From positions 16,342-80,341 of the forward strand of contig NZ_JAFCTX010000021.1 of assembly GCF_049896245.1 (NCBI RefSeq): a DNA stretch of 64,000 nucleotides. The letters are read 5' to 3'. Below, in pieces: positions 8,945 to 17,708 of this stretch. The number at the start of each line of letters is the position of its first letter. Position 1 is the first letter of the stretch. Made by a program: the position numbers and the translations under genes. The notes below the pieces were generated by a model. It saw nothing but the letters and a program-made list of their open reading frames with translations. It did no database searches and was not told the origin of the DNA. The stretch is from Cypionkella sp049896245 (lineage in GTDB: Bacteria > Pseudomonadota > Alphaproteobacteria > Rhodobacterales > Rhodobacteraceae).

Positions 8945-9206
8945 CCACCCAGCCCGGCCCCTCTGTCGATTGGCTGACCGCGCGCGGCGGGCATCACCCT
9001 GTGGCCTATGCCGCGAAATGGGCGGCGGCAGCTACTTCCGTAGCAGGCACAATGGCGGCGCTGGTGCTGCTGGTGCTGTGGCTTGACCAAGGCCCCGGCC
9101 GCGCAAATGCCCGCAACAATGCCGCGCGGGCAGCTTCCCCCCCGCCCCCAAAGGCCTGACCGACGCGCAATACGCCTTCACGCTGGCCGTCAGTTTCAAG
9201 AACTAG
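8941..9206 (+). pseudogene. tonB: TonB remnant with internal deletion and frame change
   Basis: It begins like a TonB protein: a cytoplasmic leader and one transmembrane anchor (AALVLLVLWL, about residues 39-48). The usual Pro-rich periplasmic spacer and most of the C-terminal receptor-binding domain are absent. The frame stops at 9159, but the next frame reads PKGLTDAQYAFTLAVSF and ends at 9206, which matches the extreme C-terminus of TonB proteins. The two parts meet at a C-rich run (9137-9149). Intact TonB proteins of this type are over 200 residues, so well over 100 residues have been lost and the junction is also out of frame. The product could not span the periplasm. Confidence 0.8.
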
Positions 9207-9250
9207 CCCCGCCGCAGCTTTCTGCCATTTCCAAATTAATCTGACGCCGA

Positions 9251-9277
9251 TGTCACAACTGGGCACCCTGCCGCGTC
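9251..9277 (+). promoter_or_regulatory. Candidate ECF41 sigma-factor promoter
   Basis: TGTCACA at 9251-9257 and CGTC at 9274-9277 are separated by 16 nt. This is the -35/-10 pair reported for ECF41-family sigma factors, which usually recognise one promoter in front of their own locus. It lies 33 nt upstream of the decayed epimerase-like gene that heads the sigma-factor locus, on the same strand. Confidence 0.8.
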
Positions 9278-9310
9278 ATATCCTTGTATGATCAAAACAA
9301 GGGAAAGATC

Positions 9311-9496
9311 ATGAAGATCGTGGCTATTGGCGGCACCGGGCTGATCGGCTTCAACACTGCAATAGACCTCAAAGCGCTGCCGCCGCGCGCCCGATTTCGG
9401 CGCCGTGTTGGATGACACTGCACCGATCCCCATGCCCACATCGCCCCGACCACCTTTGACAGCTACCGCGCACGCGCCTTGCTTTCAAAAACCTGA
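9311..9496 (+). pseudogene. Remnant of an NAD(P)-binding epimerase-like (NmrA/SDR) gene
   Basis: An ATG at 9311, preceded by a GGGAAAG ribosome-binding site, opens MKIVAIGGTGLIGFNTA, the N-terminal glycine-rich dinucleotide-binding motif of atypical short-chain dehydrogenases (NmrA-like). The frame ends at 9415 after 34 codons. Another frame then gives residues resembling the C-terminal tail of the same family (LDDTAPIP, then in a further frame IAPTTFDSY). About 200 codons appear to be missing, so this is the two ends of a deleted gene. Its place behind the ECF41 promoter fits the oxidoreductase/epimerase genes that normally accompany ECF41 sigma factors. Confidence 0.6.
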
Positions 9497-9520
9497 TACA
9501 ACCCACAAATGGAGCCTGAC

Positions 9521-9985
9521 ATGACCCCCCGCATGACCGACTATTTCAAACCGACCCACCCCGGCGTCAAGGCGATGTTCGCGCTGGAAGCTGCGATCAA
9601 AGCCAGCGGTTTGGAGGCCAAACTGCTGCATCTGGTGAAAATGCGTGCTTCGCAGATCAACCACTGCGCCTTCTGCCTGCATCTGCACGCGACCGAAGCC
9701 ATGAGGGATGGCGAAGACCCGATGCGGCTGCATTTGCTGCCCGCGTGGCGCGAGGTTCCGCTCTATTCCGCCCGCGAACGGGCGGCGCTGGCTTGGACGG
9801 AAAGCCTGACCAATCTTGCCCAAACCGGGGCACCGGATGAAGATTACGCCGTCATCGAAGCCGCATTTTCTGCGGAAGAACGCCTGAACCTGAGCCTCGC
9901 TATCGGCGCGATCAATGTGTGGAATCGCCTCCAAACCGGTTTTCGCGCCAGCCCGGCGCTTGGCGCGCACAGCGATGCAGCCTGA
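9521..9985 (+). CDS. Carboxymuconolactone decarboxylase / AhpD-family protein
   Basis: About 154 residues of the CMD family. HLVKMRASQINHCAFCLHLHA carries the CxxC plus downstream histidine typical of AhpD-like alkylhydroperoxidases in this superfamily, which reduce peroxides through a cysteine pair. The start at 9521 (ATG ACC CCC) is preferred, though an ATG at 9509 is in frame. It overlaps the sigma-factor gene by 11 nt. CMD proteins are the most common neighbours of ECF41 sigma factors (the carboxymuconolactone decarboxylase, oxidoreductase, epimerase group), so it is the probable regulated product. The substrate is unknown. Confidence 0.88.
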   Translation: MTPRMTDYFKPTHPGVKAMFALEAAIKASGLEAKLLHLVKMRASQINHCAFCLHLHATEAMRDGEDPMRLHLLPAWREVPLYSARERAALAWTESLTNLAQTGAPDEDYAVIEAAFSAEERLNLSLAIGAINVWNRLQTGFRASPALGAHSDAA

Positions 9986-10880
9986 GGCCACCAGCCTCTT
10001 TGAGACGCAGCGGCCCCGGCTGCTGCGCCTCGCTTACCGGATGCTGGGATCGCGCGCCGAGGCGGAAGACATTGTGCAAGATGCCTATCTGCGCTGGCAC
10101 AAACGCGACCCGTCGCAGATCGACAGCCCCGCCGCTTACCTCACCCGCATCGTCACCCGGCTGTGCCTTGATACGATCAAATCCGCCCGCCACCGCCGTG
10201 AGGCTTATGTCGGCAGTTGGCTGCCAGAGCCGCTGACCGAGCCCGAAGACGACAGCCTGCGCGCCGACAATCTGACGCTGACCCTGATGCTGGCGCTGGA
10301 ACGGCTGTCGCCGTTGGAACGTGCCGCTTTCCTTTTGTGCGATGTGTTTGAAACTCCCATCGCCGAGATCGCCCGCACCCTCAACCGCGACCCAGATGCG
10401 GTGCGGCAACTCGCCTCGCGCGCCCGCCGCCATGTACAATCCGAGCGCCCGCGCTACCGCGTTGCCCAAGAGGAAGGCGAAAAAATCACCCATGCTTTCT
10501 TCCAAGCCACCCGCAACGGCGATATCGCCGCGCTACAAACTCTTTTAGCGCAAGGTGTGACAATGCATTCGGATGGCGGCAGCAAAGTCTCGACTTTCCC
10601 GAAAGTCATCATCGGGCTGGCCAAGTTGCTCCGGCTGTTTGCCAGCCTGACCCGCAAGTATGGCCCATCCGAGCAGATGATCCGACTGATGTGGAACGAC
10701 GGCTTGCCCGGCTATGTCAGCACCTACAACGGTGTGCTGCAAACCACCACGTTTGCGATCGACAATGGCCAGATCACCGCAATTTACCGCATCCGCAACC
10801 CCGACAAACTGGCGCGCCTGCCCGAGTCAGATTGGGCGCTGTCGGACTGGTCCAGTACGGATACGATACGTCCACACTAA
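9975..10880 (+). CDS. ECF41-family RNA polymerase sigma factor with SnoaL-like C-terminal domain
   Basis: A 301-residue sigma factor. Region 2 (residues ~8-70, with RLAYRMLGSRAEAEDIVQDA) and region 4 (residues ~105-155) are followed by a ~130-residue SnoaL-like domain. Three ECF41 hallmarks are visible: WLPEPL in the linker, a DGGSK version of the DGGGK motif, and NPDKL near the end. In ECF41 factors the C-terminal domain controls sigma activity in place of a separate anti-sigma factor. The start at 9975 lies inside the end of the CMD-family gene. The matching promoter at 9251 suggests autoregulation of the whole locus. Confidence 0.92.
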   Translation: MQPEATSLFETQRPRLLRLAYRMLGSRAEAEDIVQDAYLRWHKRDPSQIDSPAAYLTRIVTRLCLDTIKSARHRREAYVGSWLPEPLTEPEDDSLRADNLTLTLMLALERLSPLERAAFLLCDVFETPIAEIARTLNRDPDAVRQLASRARRHVQSERPRYRVAQEEGEKITHAFFQATRNGDIAALQTLLAQGVTMHSDGGSKVSTFPKVIIGLAKLLRLFASLTRKYGPSEQMIRLMWNDGLPGYVSTYNGVLQTTTFAIDNGQITAIYRIRNPDKLARLPESDWALSDWSSTDTIRPH

Positions 10881-11072
10881 GGCGCAGCTTTGCGCAAGGC
10901 CCGATTCATTTTGAAGCAGTCGCGACGGAAACCTTTCCGGGCGGCGTAAAAGAATTATCTTGCACGCAACCTTGTCACTGCTTGCGCTCCTCTCATTTTG
11001 CTTTGCCCAAGCCTCGCCCCCAATCAGTCTCGCCCAGTGTTGCCTTCAGAATAATCAAAAAACGGACCCTCT

Positions 11073-12308
11073 ATGTCGCATCCCTCGCCCGCCCAAAGCC
11101 CGCGCATCGCTTTTCGGCGGTTTAGCCTTATCTCTTTGATCGCTCTGCTTTTGCTGACAACCGAGGTCACTGCGCAAACCCCACCGCGTGGCGCGCCACA
11201 GGGGCCGACCAGTGTCGGCACCGTCACCGTGCAAACCGTGGAAGTGCCCTATATCCGCACGTTGCCGGGCCGCGCTGTCGCCTTCGAGACCGGCGAGATC
11301 AGGGCGCGCGTCAGCGGCGTGGTGGAAGAAATCCTCTACGCCGCAGGTGACACGCTGAGCCCCGGCGATCCGATGTTCAAGATAGAGGATATCACCTATG
11401 TCGCGGCCTTCGCCTCGGCCAAAGCCGCCGTTGCAGGCGCAGAAGTGCAGGTCAAAACCACCCGCGCCACGGTGGATCGCTACAAGACACTACAAGGCAA
11501 CGCAGTCAGCCAAGCCGATCTGCAAACGGCGCAAGCTGCCGCCGCCTCGGCAGAGGCCGGTTTTGCCGCTGCCAAGGCTACACTGGATGTCGCCCAAATT
11601 GATCTGGATCGCACCATCGTGCGCAGCCCGATCACCGGCATCGCGGGCATATCAAACGTCTCGATCGGCGCATTGGTCACCGCGAACCAAACCGATGCTT
11701 TGGCGACCGTCACACGGCTGGACCCAATCTATATTGATGTCAGCGATTCCAGCGCAGGCATGCTGCGCATCCGCGCACAGATCGACGATGGCAGCCTGAA
11801 ACTTGGCACCAAGGTTGGTGTCGCGCTGGTGCTGGAGGATGGCCAGACCTATGACGGCGAAGGCACCGTGGTGGTGCTGGGCAACGTGGTCTCCGCCACC
11901 ACCGGCACCTTCGATCTGAGGGTGCAGTTTGATAACCCCAAGCGGCTGATTTTGCCCGGCCAATTCCTGCGGGTGAAGCTGACGCTTGGCACCACCAGCG
12001 CCAAACTGGTGCCACAGCGCGCCACGGGCCGTACCTCGGATGGCACACTGACGGTGTTTGTGGCGAAAGATGGCGTGGCGAAAAAGGTGGCGCTGACCAG
12101 TTCCGGCAGCCAAGACAACGCCTGGATCATCACTGGCGGCATCGAGGACGGTGATCTGGTGATTGTTGATGGCCTGACCAACCTGCGCGACGGTGCAGCG
12201 ATCAAACCGGTGCCTGTCTCGATTGATGCCGATGGCGTGGTGCATGACGCCAGCCCCGAAACAGCCGCCGATGCAAGCAAACCTGCCGCCACCACCGGGA
12301 ATAACTAA
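11073..12308 (+). CDS. RND efflux periplasmic adaptor subunit (AcrA/MexA-like)
   Basis: A membrane-fusion protein of 411 residues. It has a signal peptide (about residues 1-34), a split lipoyl domain (GEIRARVSGVVEEILYAAGD and IVRSPITGIAGISNVSIGAL), a helical hairpin of A-rich repeats in residues ~110-165, and beta-barrel and membrane-proximal domains. It bridges the inner-membrane RND pump to an outer-membrane channel. The pump gene begins 3 nt later. No outer-membrane channel gene follows, so a shared TolC-like protein is probably used. No regulator is adjacent. Confidence 0.92.
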   Translation: MSHPSPAQSPRIAFRRFSLISLIALLLLTTEVTAQTPPRGAPQGPTSVGTVTVQTVEVPYIRTLPGRAVAFETGEIRARVSGVVEEILYAAGDTLSPGDPMFKIEDITYVAAFASAKAAVAGAEVQVKTTRATVDRYKTLQGNAVSQADLQTAQAAAASAEAGFAAAKATLDVAQIDLDRTIVRSPITGIAGISNVSIGALVTANQTDALATVTRLDPIYIDVSDSSAGMLRIRAQIDDGSLKLGTKVGVALVLEDGQTYDGEGTVVVLGNVVSATTGTFDLRVQFDNPKRLILPGQFLRVKLTLGTTSAKLVPQRATGRTSDGTLTVFVAKDGVAKKVALTSSGSQDNAWIITGGIEDGDLVIVDGLTNLRDGAAIKPVPVSIDADGVVHDASPETAADASKPAATTGNN

Positions 12309-12311
12309 GAC

Positions 12312-15300
12312 ATGGCGCGTTTTTTCATCCACCGCCCGGTCTTCGCCTGGGTTCTGGCGATTGTTGTGATGCTGGCCGGGGCCTATTCGCTGCTGCAACT
12401 GCCCGTCTCACAATACCCCGACATCGCTCCCACCACGATCCGCGTCTCGGCCAGCTATCCGGGGGCTACCGCAGAGGCGGTGCAAACCTCGGTCACCGAG
12501 AACATCGAAGACGGTCTGACCGGGCTGGAGGGGCTGCTGTACACCGTTGGATCATCCTCCACAGGCCGTTCTACCCTGACGCTGACCTTTGACGATTCTG
12601 TCGATCCCGATGATGCGCAAACCAATGTGCAGGCCAAGGTCGACCAAATCACCCGCCGCCTGCCCGATGCGGTGCAGGATTCCGGTGTCAGCGTCAGCCG
12701 CTCGTCGTCGTCGATCCTGCTGGTGGGCTCACTTGTCTCAAAAGATGGCCGCTACAGCACGGTGCAACTGGGCGATATCATGTCCTCGACCGTCGAAGGG
12801 GCCGTGCTGCGCACCGATGGCGTCGGCAGCATCAACTCGTTCGGTTCCGGCTATGCGATGCGGATCTGGCTCGATCCGCTGAAACTGGCTGAATTTATGA
12901 TGACCCCCGCCGATGTGGTCAACGCCGTGCAGGCGCAGAATACCACGGTCTCCATCGGCTCGCTCGGCGCGCAACCTGTGACGCGCGGCCAGCAATTCAC
13001 CGCCACCATCACCGCGCAAAGCCAGCTGACCACGGTGGAGCAGTTTGAGCAAATCCGCCTGACCACCACCGCCGAAGGCAACACCGTGCGCTTGGGCGAT
13101 GTGGCAACGGTCGAGATCGGCAAAGAAACCTACGGCGGCGACTCCCGCTTTAACGGTGCCAATGCCTCGGGCTTCGGGGTGAACCTCGCCAGCGGGGCCA
13201 ATGCGGTGGATACCGCTGCCGCCGTGCGCGCCACCCTGACCAGCCTGCAAGCCGCGCTGCCCGAAGGCGTCGAAGTGGAATACGCCTATGACACCTCTCC
13301 CTTCGTGGAATTGTCCATCGAAAAGGTCGAACACACCCTGCTGGAAGCCATCGGTTTGGTGTTCCTTGTGATCCTCGTCTTCCTGCAAAACTGGCGCGCC
13401 ACGCTGATCCCGATCATCGCAGTGCCCATCGTGCTGCTCGGCACCTTCGCCGTCTTGGGCATCCTCGGCTATTCGATCAACACCCTGACGATGTTCGCCA
13501 TGGTGCTCGCCATTGGCCTCTTGGTCGATGACGCCATCGCGGTGGTGGAAAACGTTGAACGCGTGATCGCCGAAGAACACCTGCCACCCGTTGAGGCCAC
13601 CGAGAAAAGCATGACCCAGATCACCGGCGCCTTGATCGGCATCGCGCTGGTGCTGTCGGCGGTGTTCCTGCCGATGGCGTTCTCGTCAGGCTCCACCGGC
13701 GTGATCTACCGACAGTTTTCCGTCACCATCATCTCGGCGATGCTGCTCTCCGCCGCCGTCGCTTTGATCCTGACCCCCGCAATGTGCGCCACCATCCTGA
13801 AGCCGCACAAACCGAATGAGGCAGGCTGGTTCAGCACCCCGGCGCGCTGGTTCAACACCGGCTTTGGTGCTGCCACACGCGGCTATGCCAACCTGCTGGC
13901 CCGTATCCTGAAATGGCCCTTCGCCATGATCCTGGTGCTGGCTATCGTCAGCGGCGGCGTTGGCGTGATCTACAGCCGGATCAACGGCTCTTTCCTGCCC
14001 TCAGAAGATCAGGGTGTTCTGATGACGCGGATTTCACTGTCGCAGGGTTCCACCACCGCCGCGACGCTGGATGTGGTGCGACAGGTCGAGGAATATCTGA
14101 ACACCGAAGAAAAAGCGGCGGTTGAATCCACCTTCGTCGCCATGGGCTTCGGCTTCAGCGGCACCGGGCAAAATCAGGCCATGGTGTTTGTGAAACTGCG
14201 CAGCTTTGACGCACGCAGCAGCGCCGATCTGTCGGCCTCTGCCGTCGCCGCCCGCGCCAGTGCCAAGTTCAAATCGCTGCGCGCAGGCACCGTGCAGTTC
14301 AACCAGCCGCCCGCCATTCAGGGCCTTGGCAACTCAGCGGGTTTCTCGATGTATCTGGTCGATCAATCGGGTGCGGGCAACGACGCCCTGTTCGCCGCCG
14401 CCGCCGAGCTGATCAAACAAGCGCAAGCCAGCGGTCGTGTCACCAACCTGCGCAACGGCGCATCCGAGGATGAAGCGGCGCTGAAGCTGGTGATTGATCA
14501 GGAAAAAGCCGCCGCCTTGGGCGTGTCTTTGACCGAGGTGAACGCGATGCTCTCAACCGTGTTTGCGGGCGACGAGGTCAATGATTTCCAGCTTGGCACC
14601 GCCTTGCGCCCGGTGATCGTGCAGGGGGCCGCGAGCGCACGGATGCAGCCCGAGGATGTGCTGGCATGGTTCGCCCGCAACAACGCAGGCGAGATGGTGC
14701 CGTTCTCGGCGTTCTCGAAAACCGAATGGGCACCAGTCGCCCCCAGCCTTTCGCGGATCGACGCGCTGCCTGCGGTGCAGATCAATGGCGCGCAGGCCGA
14801 TGGCACCTCGTCGGGTGAAGCGATGGATACGATGGAGGAATTGGCCTCGGCCATGCCCGGCGGCTACGGCGTGGCGTGGACTGATCTGTCTTATCAAGAA
14901 CGCCAATCCGGCAACCAGGCGCCCTATCTTTACGCGCTGTCAGCGCTGGTGGTGTTCCTGTGTCTGGCGGCCTTGTATGAAAGCTGGGCGATCCCGTTTT
15001 CAGTGATGCTGGCGGTTCCGGTGGGCATCTTGGGCGCATTGCTGGCGGCTTGGTTGTTTGGGCAGTCGAATGACGTGTATTTCAAGGTAGGTTTGCTGAC
15101 GACCATCGGCCTTGCCGCGAAGAACGCCATCCTGATCATCGAATTCGCGCGCGAGTTGGAAACCCATGGCCGCACCCCCATACAAGCAGCCCTTGAGGCC
15201 GCCCGCACGCGCCTGAGGCCGATCCTGATGACCTCGCTGGCGTTTATCCTTGGCGTGCTGCCCTTGGCGATTGCCACCGGGGCAGGTGCTGGCGCGCAAA

Positions 15301-15422
15301 ACGCCATCGGCATCGGCGTGCTGGGCGGGATGCTGTCGGCCACCGTGCTGGGCATCTTCATGGTGCCGTCATTCTATGTCGTGGTGCGCAGGCTGACGAT
15401 GAAGCGGGCGAAGGCAGTCTGA
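12312..15422 (+). CDS. RND multidrug efflux transporter, HAE1 type (AcrB/MexB-like)
   Basis: A 1036-residue proton-driven inner-membrane trimeric pump. The N-terminus MARFFIHRPVFAWVLAIVV, the SQYPDIAPTTIRV stretch, and helix 4 with VLAIGLLVDDAIAVVENVER (its Asp pair forms part of the proton relay) are classic HAE1. Twelve transmembrane helices and two large periplasmic loops are evident, and the length matches AcrB. Substrates are probably hydrophobic drugs or detergents but cannot be read from sequence. A strong hairpin terminator follows directly. Confidence 0.95.
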   Translation: MARFFIHRPVFAWVLAIVVMLAGAYSLLQLPVSQYPDIAPTTIRVSASYPGATAEAVQTSVTENIEDGLTGLEGLLYTVGSSSTGRSTLTLTFDDSVDPDDAQTNVQAKVDQITRRLPDAVQDSGVSVSRSSSSILLVGSLVSKDGRYSTVQLGDIMSSTVEGAVLRTDGVGSINSFGSGYAMRIWLDPLKLAEFMMTPADVVNAVQAQNTTVSIGSLGAQPVTRGQQFTATITAQSQLTTVEQFEQIRLTTTAEGNTVRLGDVATVEIGKETYGGDSRFNGANASGFGVNLASGANAVDTAAAVRATLTSLQAALPEGVEVEYAYDTSPFVELSIEKVEHTLLEAIGLVFLVILVFLQNWRATLIPIIAVPIVLLGTFAVLGILGYSINTLTMFAMVLAIGLLVDDAIAVVENVERVIAEEHLPPVEATEKSMTQITGALIGIALVLSAVFLPMAFSSGSTGVIYRQFSVTIISAMLLSAAVALILTPAMCATILKPHKPNEAGWFSTPARWFNTGFGAATRGYANLLARILKWPFAMILVLAIVSGGVGVIYSRINGSFLPSEDQGVLMTRISLSQGSTTAATLDVVRQVEEYLNTEEKAAVESTFVAMGFGFSGTGQNQAMVFVKLRSFDARSSADLSASAVAARASAKFKSLRAGTVQFNQPPAIQGLGNSAGFSMYLVDQSGAGNDALFAAAAELIKQAQASGRVTNLRNGASEDEAALKLVIDQEKAAALGVSLTEVNAMLSTVFAGDEVNDFQLGTALRPVIVQGAASARMQPEDVLAWFARNNAGEMVPFSAFSKTEWAPVAPSLSRIDALPAVQINGAQADGTSSGEAMDTMEELASAMPGGYGVAWTDLSYQERQSGNQAPYLYALSALVVFLCLAALYESWAIPFSVMLAVPVGILGALLAAWLFGQSNDVYFKVGLLTTIGLAAKNAILIIEFARELETHGRTPIQAALEAARTRLRPILMTSLAFILGVLPLAIATGAGAGAQNAIGIGVLGGMLSATVLGIFMVPSFYVVVRRLTMKRAKAV

Positions 15423-15426
15423 CTGT

Positions 15427-15466
15427 GAACCGAAAGAAAACGCTCCAGTGGAGCGTTTTCCGGTTC
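15427..15466 (+). terminator. Hairpin terminator after the RND operon
   Basis: AAAACGCTCC and GGAGCGTTTT pair around a 3-nt loop, extended outward by GAACCG/CGGTTC. It begins 4 nt after the stop of the pump gene. The run of T at the 3' side of the stem supports intrinsic termination on the plus strand. Confidence 0.8.
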
Positions 15467-15527
15467 ATTGCGCGTAAGGCGGAACGCCGTCGAGCAAGGG
15501 GTGTGGTGCAGCAAACCGTCGCTTCGT

Positions 15528-15596
15528 AATCTGGCCGCGCCTGACTGGGCTGGCGCGGGAACGCGCCTGCCGAGGGCAGGCAGGCGCGGCCAGATT
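15528..15596. repeat. Perfect 16-bp inverted repeat with nested hairpins
   Basis: The arms at 15528-15543 and 15581-15596 are perfectly complementary (AATCTGGCCGCGCCTG). The 37-nt loop contains a further GGCGCG/CGCGCC stem. It sits between the convergent ends of the RND pump and gfa genes, so it may act as a bidirectional terminator or be a dispersed intergenic palindrome. Confidence 0.75.
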
Positions 15597-15633
15597 TGTC
15601 TGCGGCCAAATCTGGCAAGAACAACCGTTGTGC

Positions 15634-16206
15634 CTACTTCAGCACCCCATTCGCCTTCGCGGTAAACGTCGCGATATAGTCCATCAACCCCGGCGACAGC
15701 GCATCCGATGGCGGCAAGCCCAATTCATTCAGCCGCGCCCGGATGCCGTCCATCTTCGCGGGGTCCGTGCCGCCCTCAATCACCGAAGACACAAAGGCCG
15801 CAAACGTCGGCGCGGCAAAACCCTCGGTCGCCGACAACTCGGTATGGATGAACGACAGCCCGGTGAACGGATGATTGGCCCGCGTCACTGGCCCGTGCAT
15901 ATGCACGCCGCAACCCTTGCAGGCATGACGCTGGATCAGCGCCGCGCCATCCACCACCGCCAGTTTACCCGCGTTCTTGGTGACCTTCACGTTGTCGGAT
16001 GTCACCACCGACACCATCGAAAACGCCGCCCCCGCAGGCTTCCAGCATTTGGTGCAGCCGCAGACATGATTGTGCAGACAATCCGAGCCGATCTCGACCA
16101 CCACCGGATCGCTCTTGCAATGACAAGTCAATGTGCCGCCCGCGAAACCCGCTTTGCCAGGCTTCACACCGCCATCAACCGATGGATGAATGGAAACAGA
16201 TGCCAT
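15634..16206 (-). CDS. gfa: S-(hydroxymethyl)glutathione synthase (Gfa)
   Basis: A 190-residue zinc protein of the glutathione-dependent formaldehyde-activating family. It promotes condensation of formaldehyde with glutathione, the first step of formaldehyde detoxification. Zinc-binding cysteines are visible in TCHCKS (near residue 30) and NHVCGCTKCWKP (near residue 55), and HACKGCGVHMHG resembles the glutathione-binding part. The start at 16206 (MASVSIHP) gives the normal ~190-residue length. The usual partner, glutathione-dependent formaldehyde dehydrogenase, is not in this window. Confidence 0.9.
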   Translation of the reverse strand: MASVSIHPSVDGGVKPGKAGFAGGTLTCHCKSDPVVVEIGSDCLHNHVCGCTKCWKPAGAAFSMVSVVTSDNVKVTKNAGKLAVVDGAALIQRHACKGCGVHMHGPVTRANHPFTGLSFIHTELSATEGFAAPTFAAFVSSVIEGGTDPAKMDGIRARLNELGLPPSDALSPGLMDYIATFTAKANGVLK

Positions 16207-16295
16207 GAAATTTCTCCCTGAACCGACCCTCCTCCCGGGCCTCAAGGCAAAGCCTAGACCTGCGGACAGAGTCGGACAAGCGGCGTTCCCGCCGC

Positions 16296-17531
16296 TTAAA
16301 GCGGTTCAGATGTCGGTTTCCCGGCATAGCGATCCGCCAGATGGAACAGCAGCGGATTGACCAGAATAGACAACAGCGCCGCCGCCACCACCAGATCGCG
16401 TGCGCCAACCGGCACGATCTTCAGGCTCACCCCCATCCCGATCAGGATGAACGAAAACTCTCCAACCTGCGCCAGCGATGCCGCCAGCACAAACCCGGCC
16501 GAGCGATCATGGCCAAACCAGCGCATCAAAACGTAAGCCGCCACCGACTTGATCCCCAGCACGATCACCACCGTGCCCGCCAGCGCCAAAGGCTGCGTCC
16601 AGATCACCGACGGGTTGAACAACATCCCCACCGACACGAAGAACAGCACCGCAAACGCATCCCGCAGCGGCAGCGTGTCCTTCATCGCTTGCGTCGAAAG
16701 GGTGGACGATGCCATCACCATGCCGGCGAAAAACGCCCCCAGCGCAAAACTTACGCCAAAGAACACCGCCGAGCCGTAAGCCACGCCCAAGGCAATCGCC
16801 AGCACCGCCAGCCGGAACAACTCGCGCTGCCCGGTGTGCATCGAGTAGTGCAAAACCATCGGGATCACCCGCGCACCCACAATCAGCATCAGCCCGATAA
16901 AGCCTGCAACCTTTGCCCCGGTCAGCAGCAGTGTCGCCCCAAGCGGCCCAAAGCCCCAACTGGCCACCGCCGCCGCTTCACCCTCAACCGGCACCGTAAC
17001 ACCGCCCATCACTCCGGCGAGCGGCGGGATCAACACCAGCACCACCACCATCACCAGATCTTCAACGATCAGCCAGCCCACCGCCAGCTTGCCGGTCTCA
17101 TCCTTCAAAATCCCTCGGCTTTGCAGCGCCCGCAGCAGCACCACGGTCGAGGCCACCGACAGCGACAGCCCAAAGATCACCCCGGCCCCAATGCCCCAGC
17201 CCAAAGCCCACGCCAAACCCACGCCCGCAGCCGTCGCCACCGCGATCTGCCCCAAAGCCCCCGGCACCGCCGCCGCCTTCACCGCCAACAAATCCTTCAG
17301 CGAGAAATGCAGCCCAACCCCGAACATCAGCAAGATCACCCCGATCTCGGCCAATTCATTCGCCAAATCCTGATTGGCGACAAACCCCGGCGTGAACGGC
17401 CCGATGATCACCCCCGCCATCAGATAACCCGCAATCAACGGCAACCTGAACCGATGCGCCACAAGGCCCAACACAAAGGCCATCGACAGACCTATGGCAA
17501 TAATCGCGATCAGTGGCGTGTCATGCGTCAT
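16296..17531 (-). CDS. CPA2-family cation:proton antiporter (KefB/YbaL-like core)
   Basis: A 411-residue polytopic inner-membrane protein with about 12 hydrophobic helices. GVIIGPFTPGFV, ELAEIGVILLMFGVGLHFSLKDL and FGLSLSVASTVVLLRAL (region of the ion-binding core) are typical of the CPA2 Kef/Ybal group, which exchanges K+ or Na+ for protons. The start at 17531 is chosen for its AAGGAG ribosome-binding site. YbaL and KefB/C normally continue into a cytoplasmic RCK/TrkA-N regulatory domain; this protein ends right after the last helix, so ligand gating of that type is absent. Confidence 0.87.
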   Translation of the reverse strand: MTHDTPLIAIIAIGLSMAFVLGLVAHRFRLPLIAGYLMAGVIIGPFTPGFVANQDLANELAEIGVILLMFGVGLHFSLKDLLAVKAAAVPGALGQIAVATAAGVGLAWALGWGIGAGVIFGLSLSVASTVVLLRALQSRGILKDETGKLAVGWLIVEDLVMVVVLVLIPPLAGVMGGVTVPVEGEAAAVASWGFGPLGATLLLTGAKVAGFIGLMLIVGARVIPMVLHYSMHTGQRELFRLAVLAIALGVAYGSAVFFGVSFALGAFFAGMVMASSTLSTQAMKDTLPLRDAFAVLFFVSVGMLFNPSVIWTQPLALAGTVVIVLGIKSVAAYVLMRWFGHDRSAGFVLAASLAQVGEFSFILIGMGVSLKIVPVGARDLVVAAALLSILVNPLLFHLADRYAGKPTSEPL

Positions 17532-17708
17532 CCAAAACTCCTTGGGGATATGACCTAAACTGGGGCCTGCAAGCCCCGCGATCAACCTGTTAAATCGACC
17601 GATTTGGTCACAATTTCCCCGCCAATATGTCACTATGTTACCACATGCCGCGCAGCGCGCAAAAAACGTCGCTGTTGACCTCTCCGCTTGGCCTGCTACC
17701 CCTAGCGC

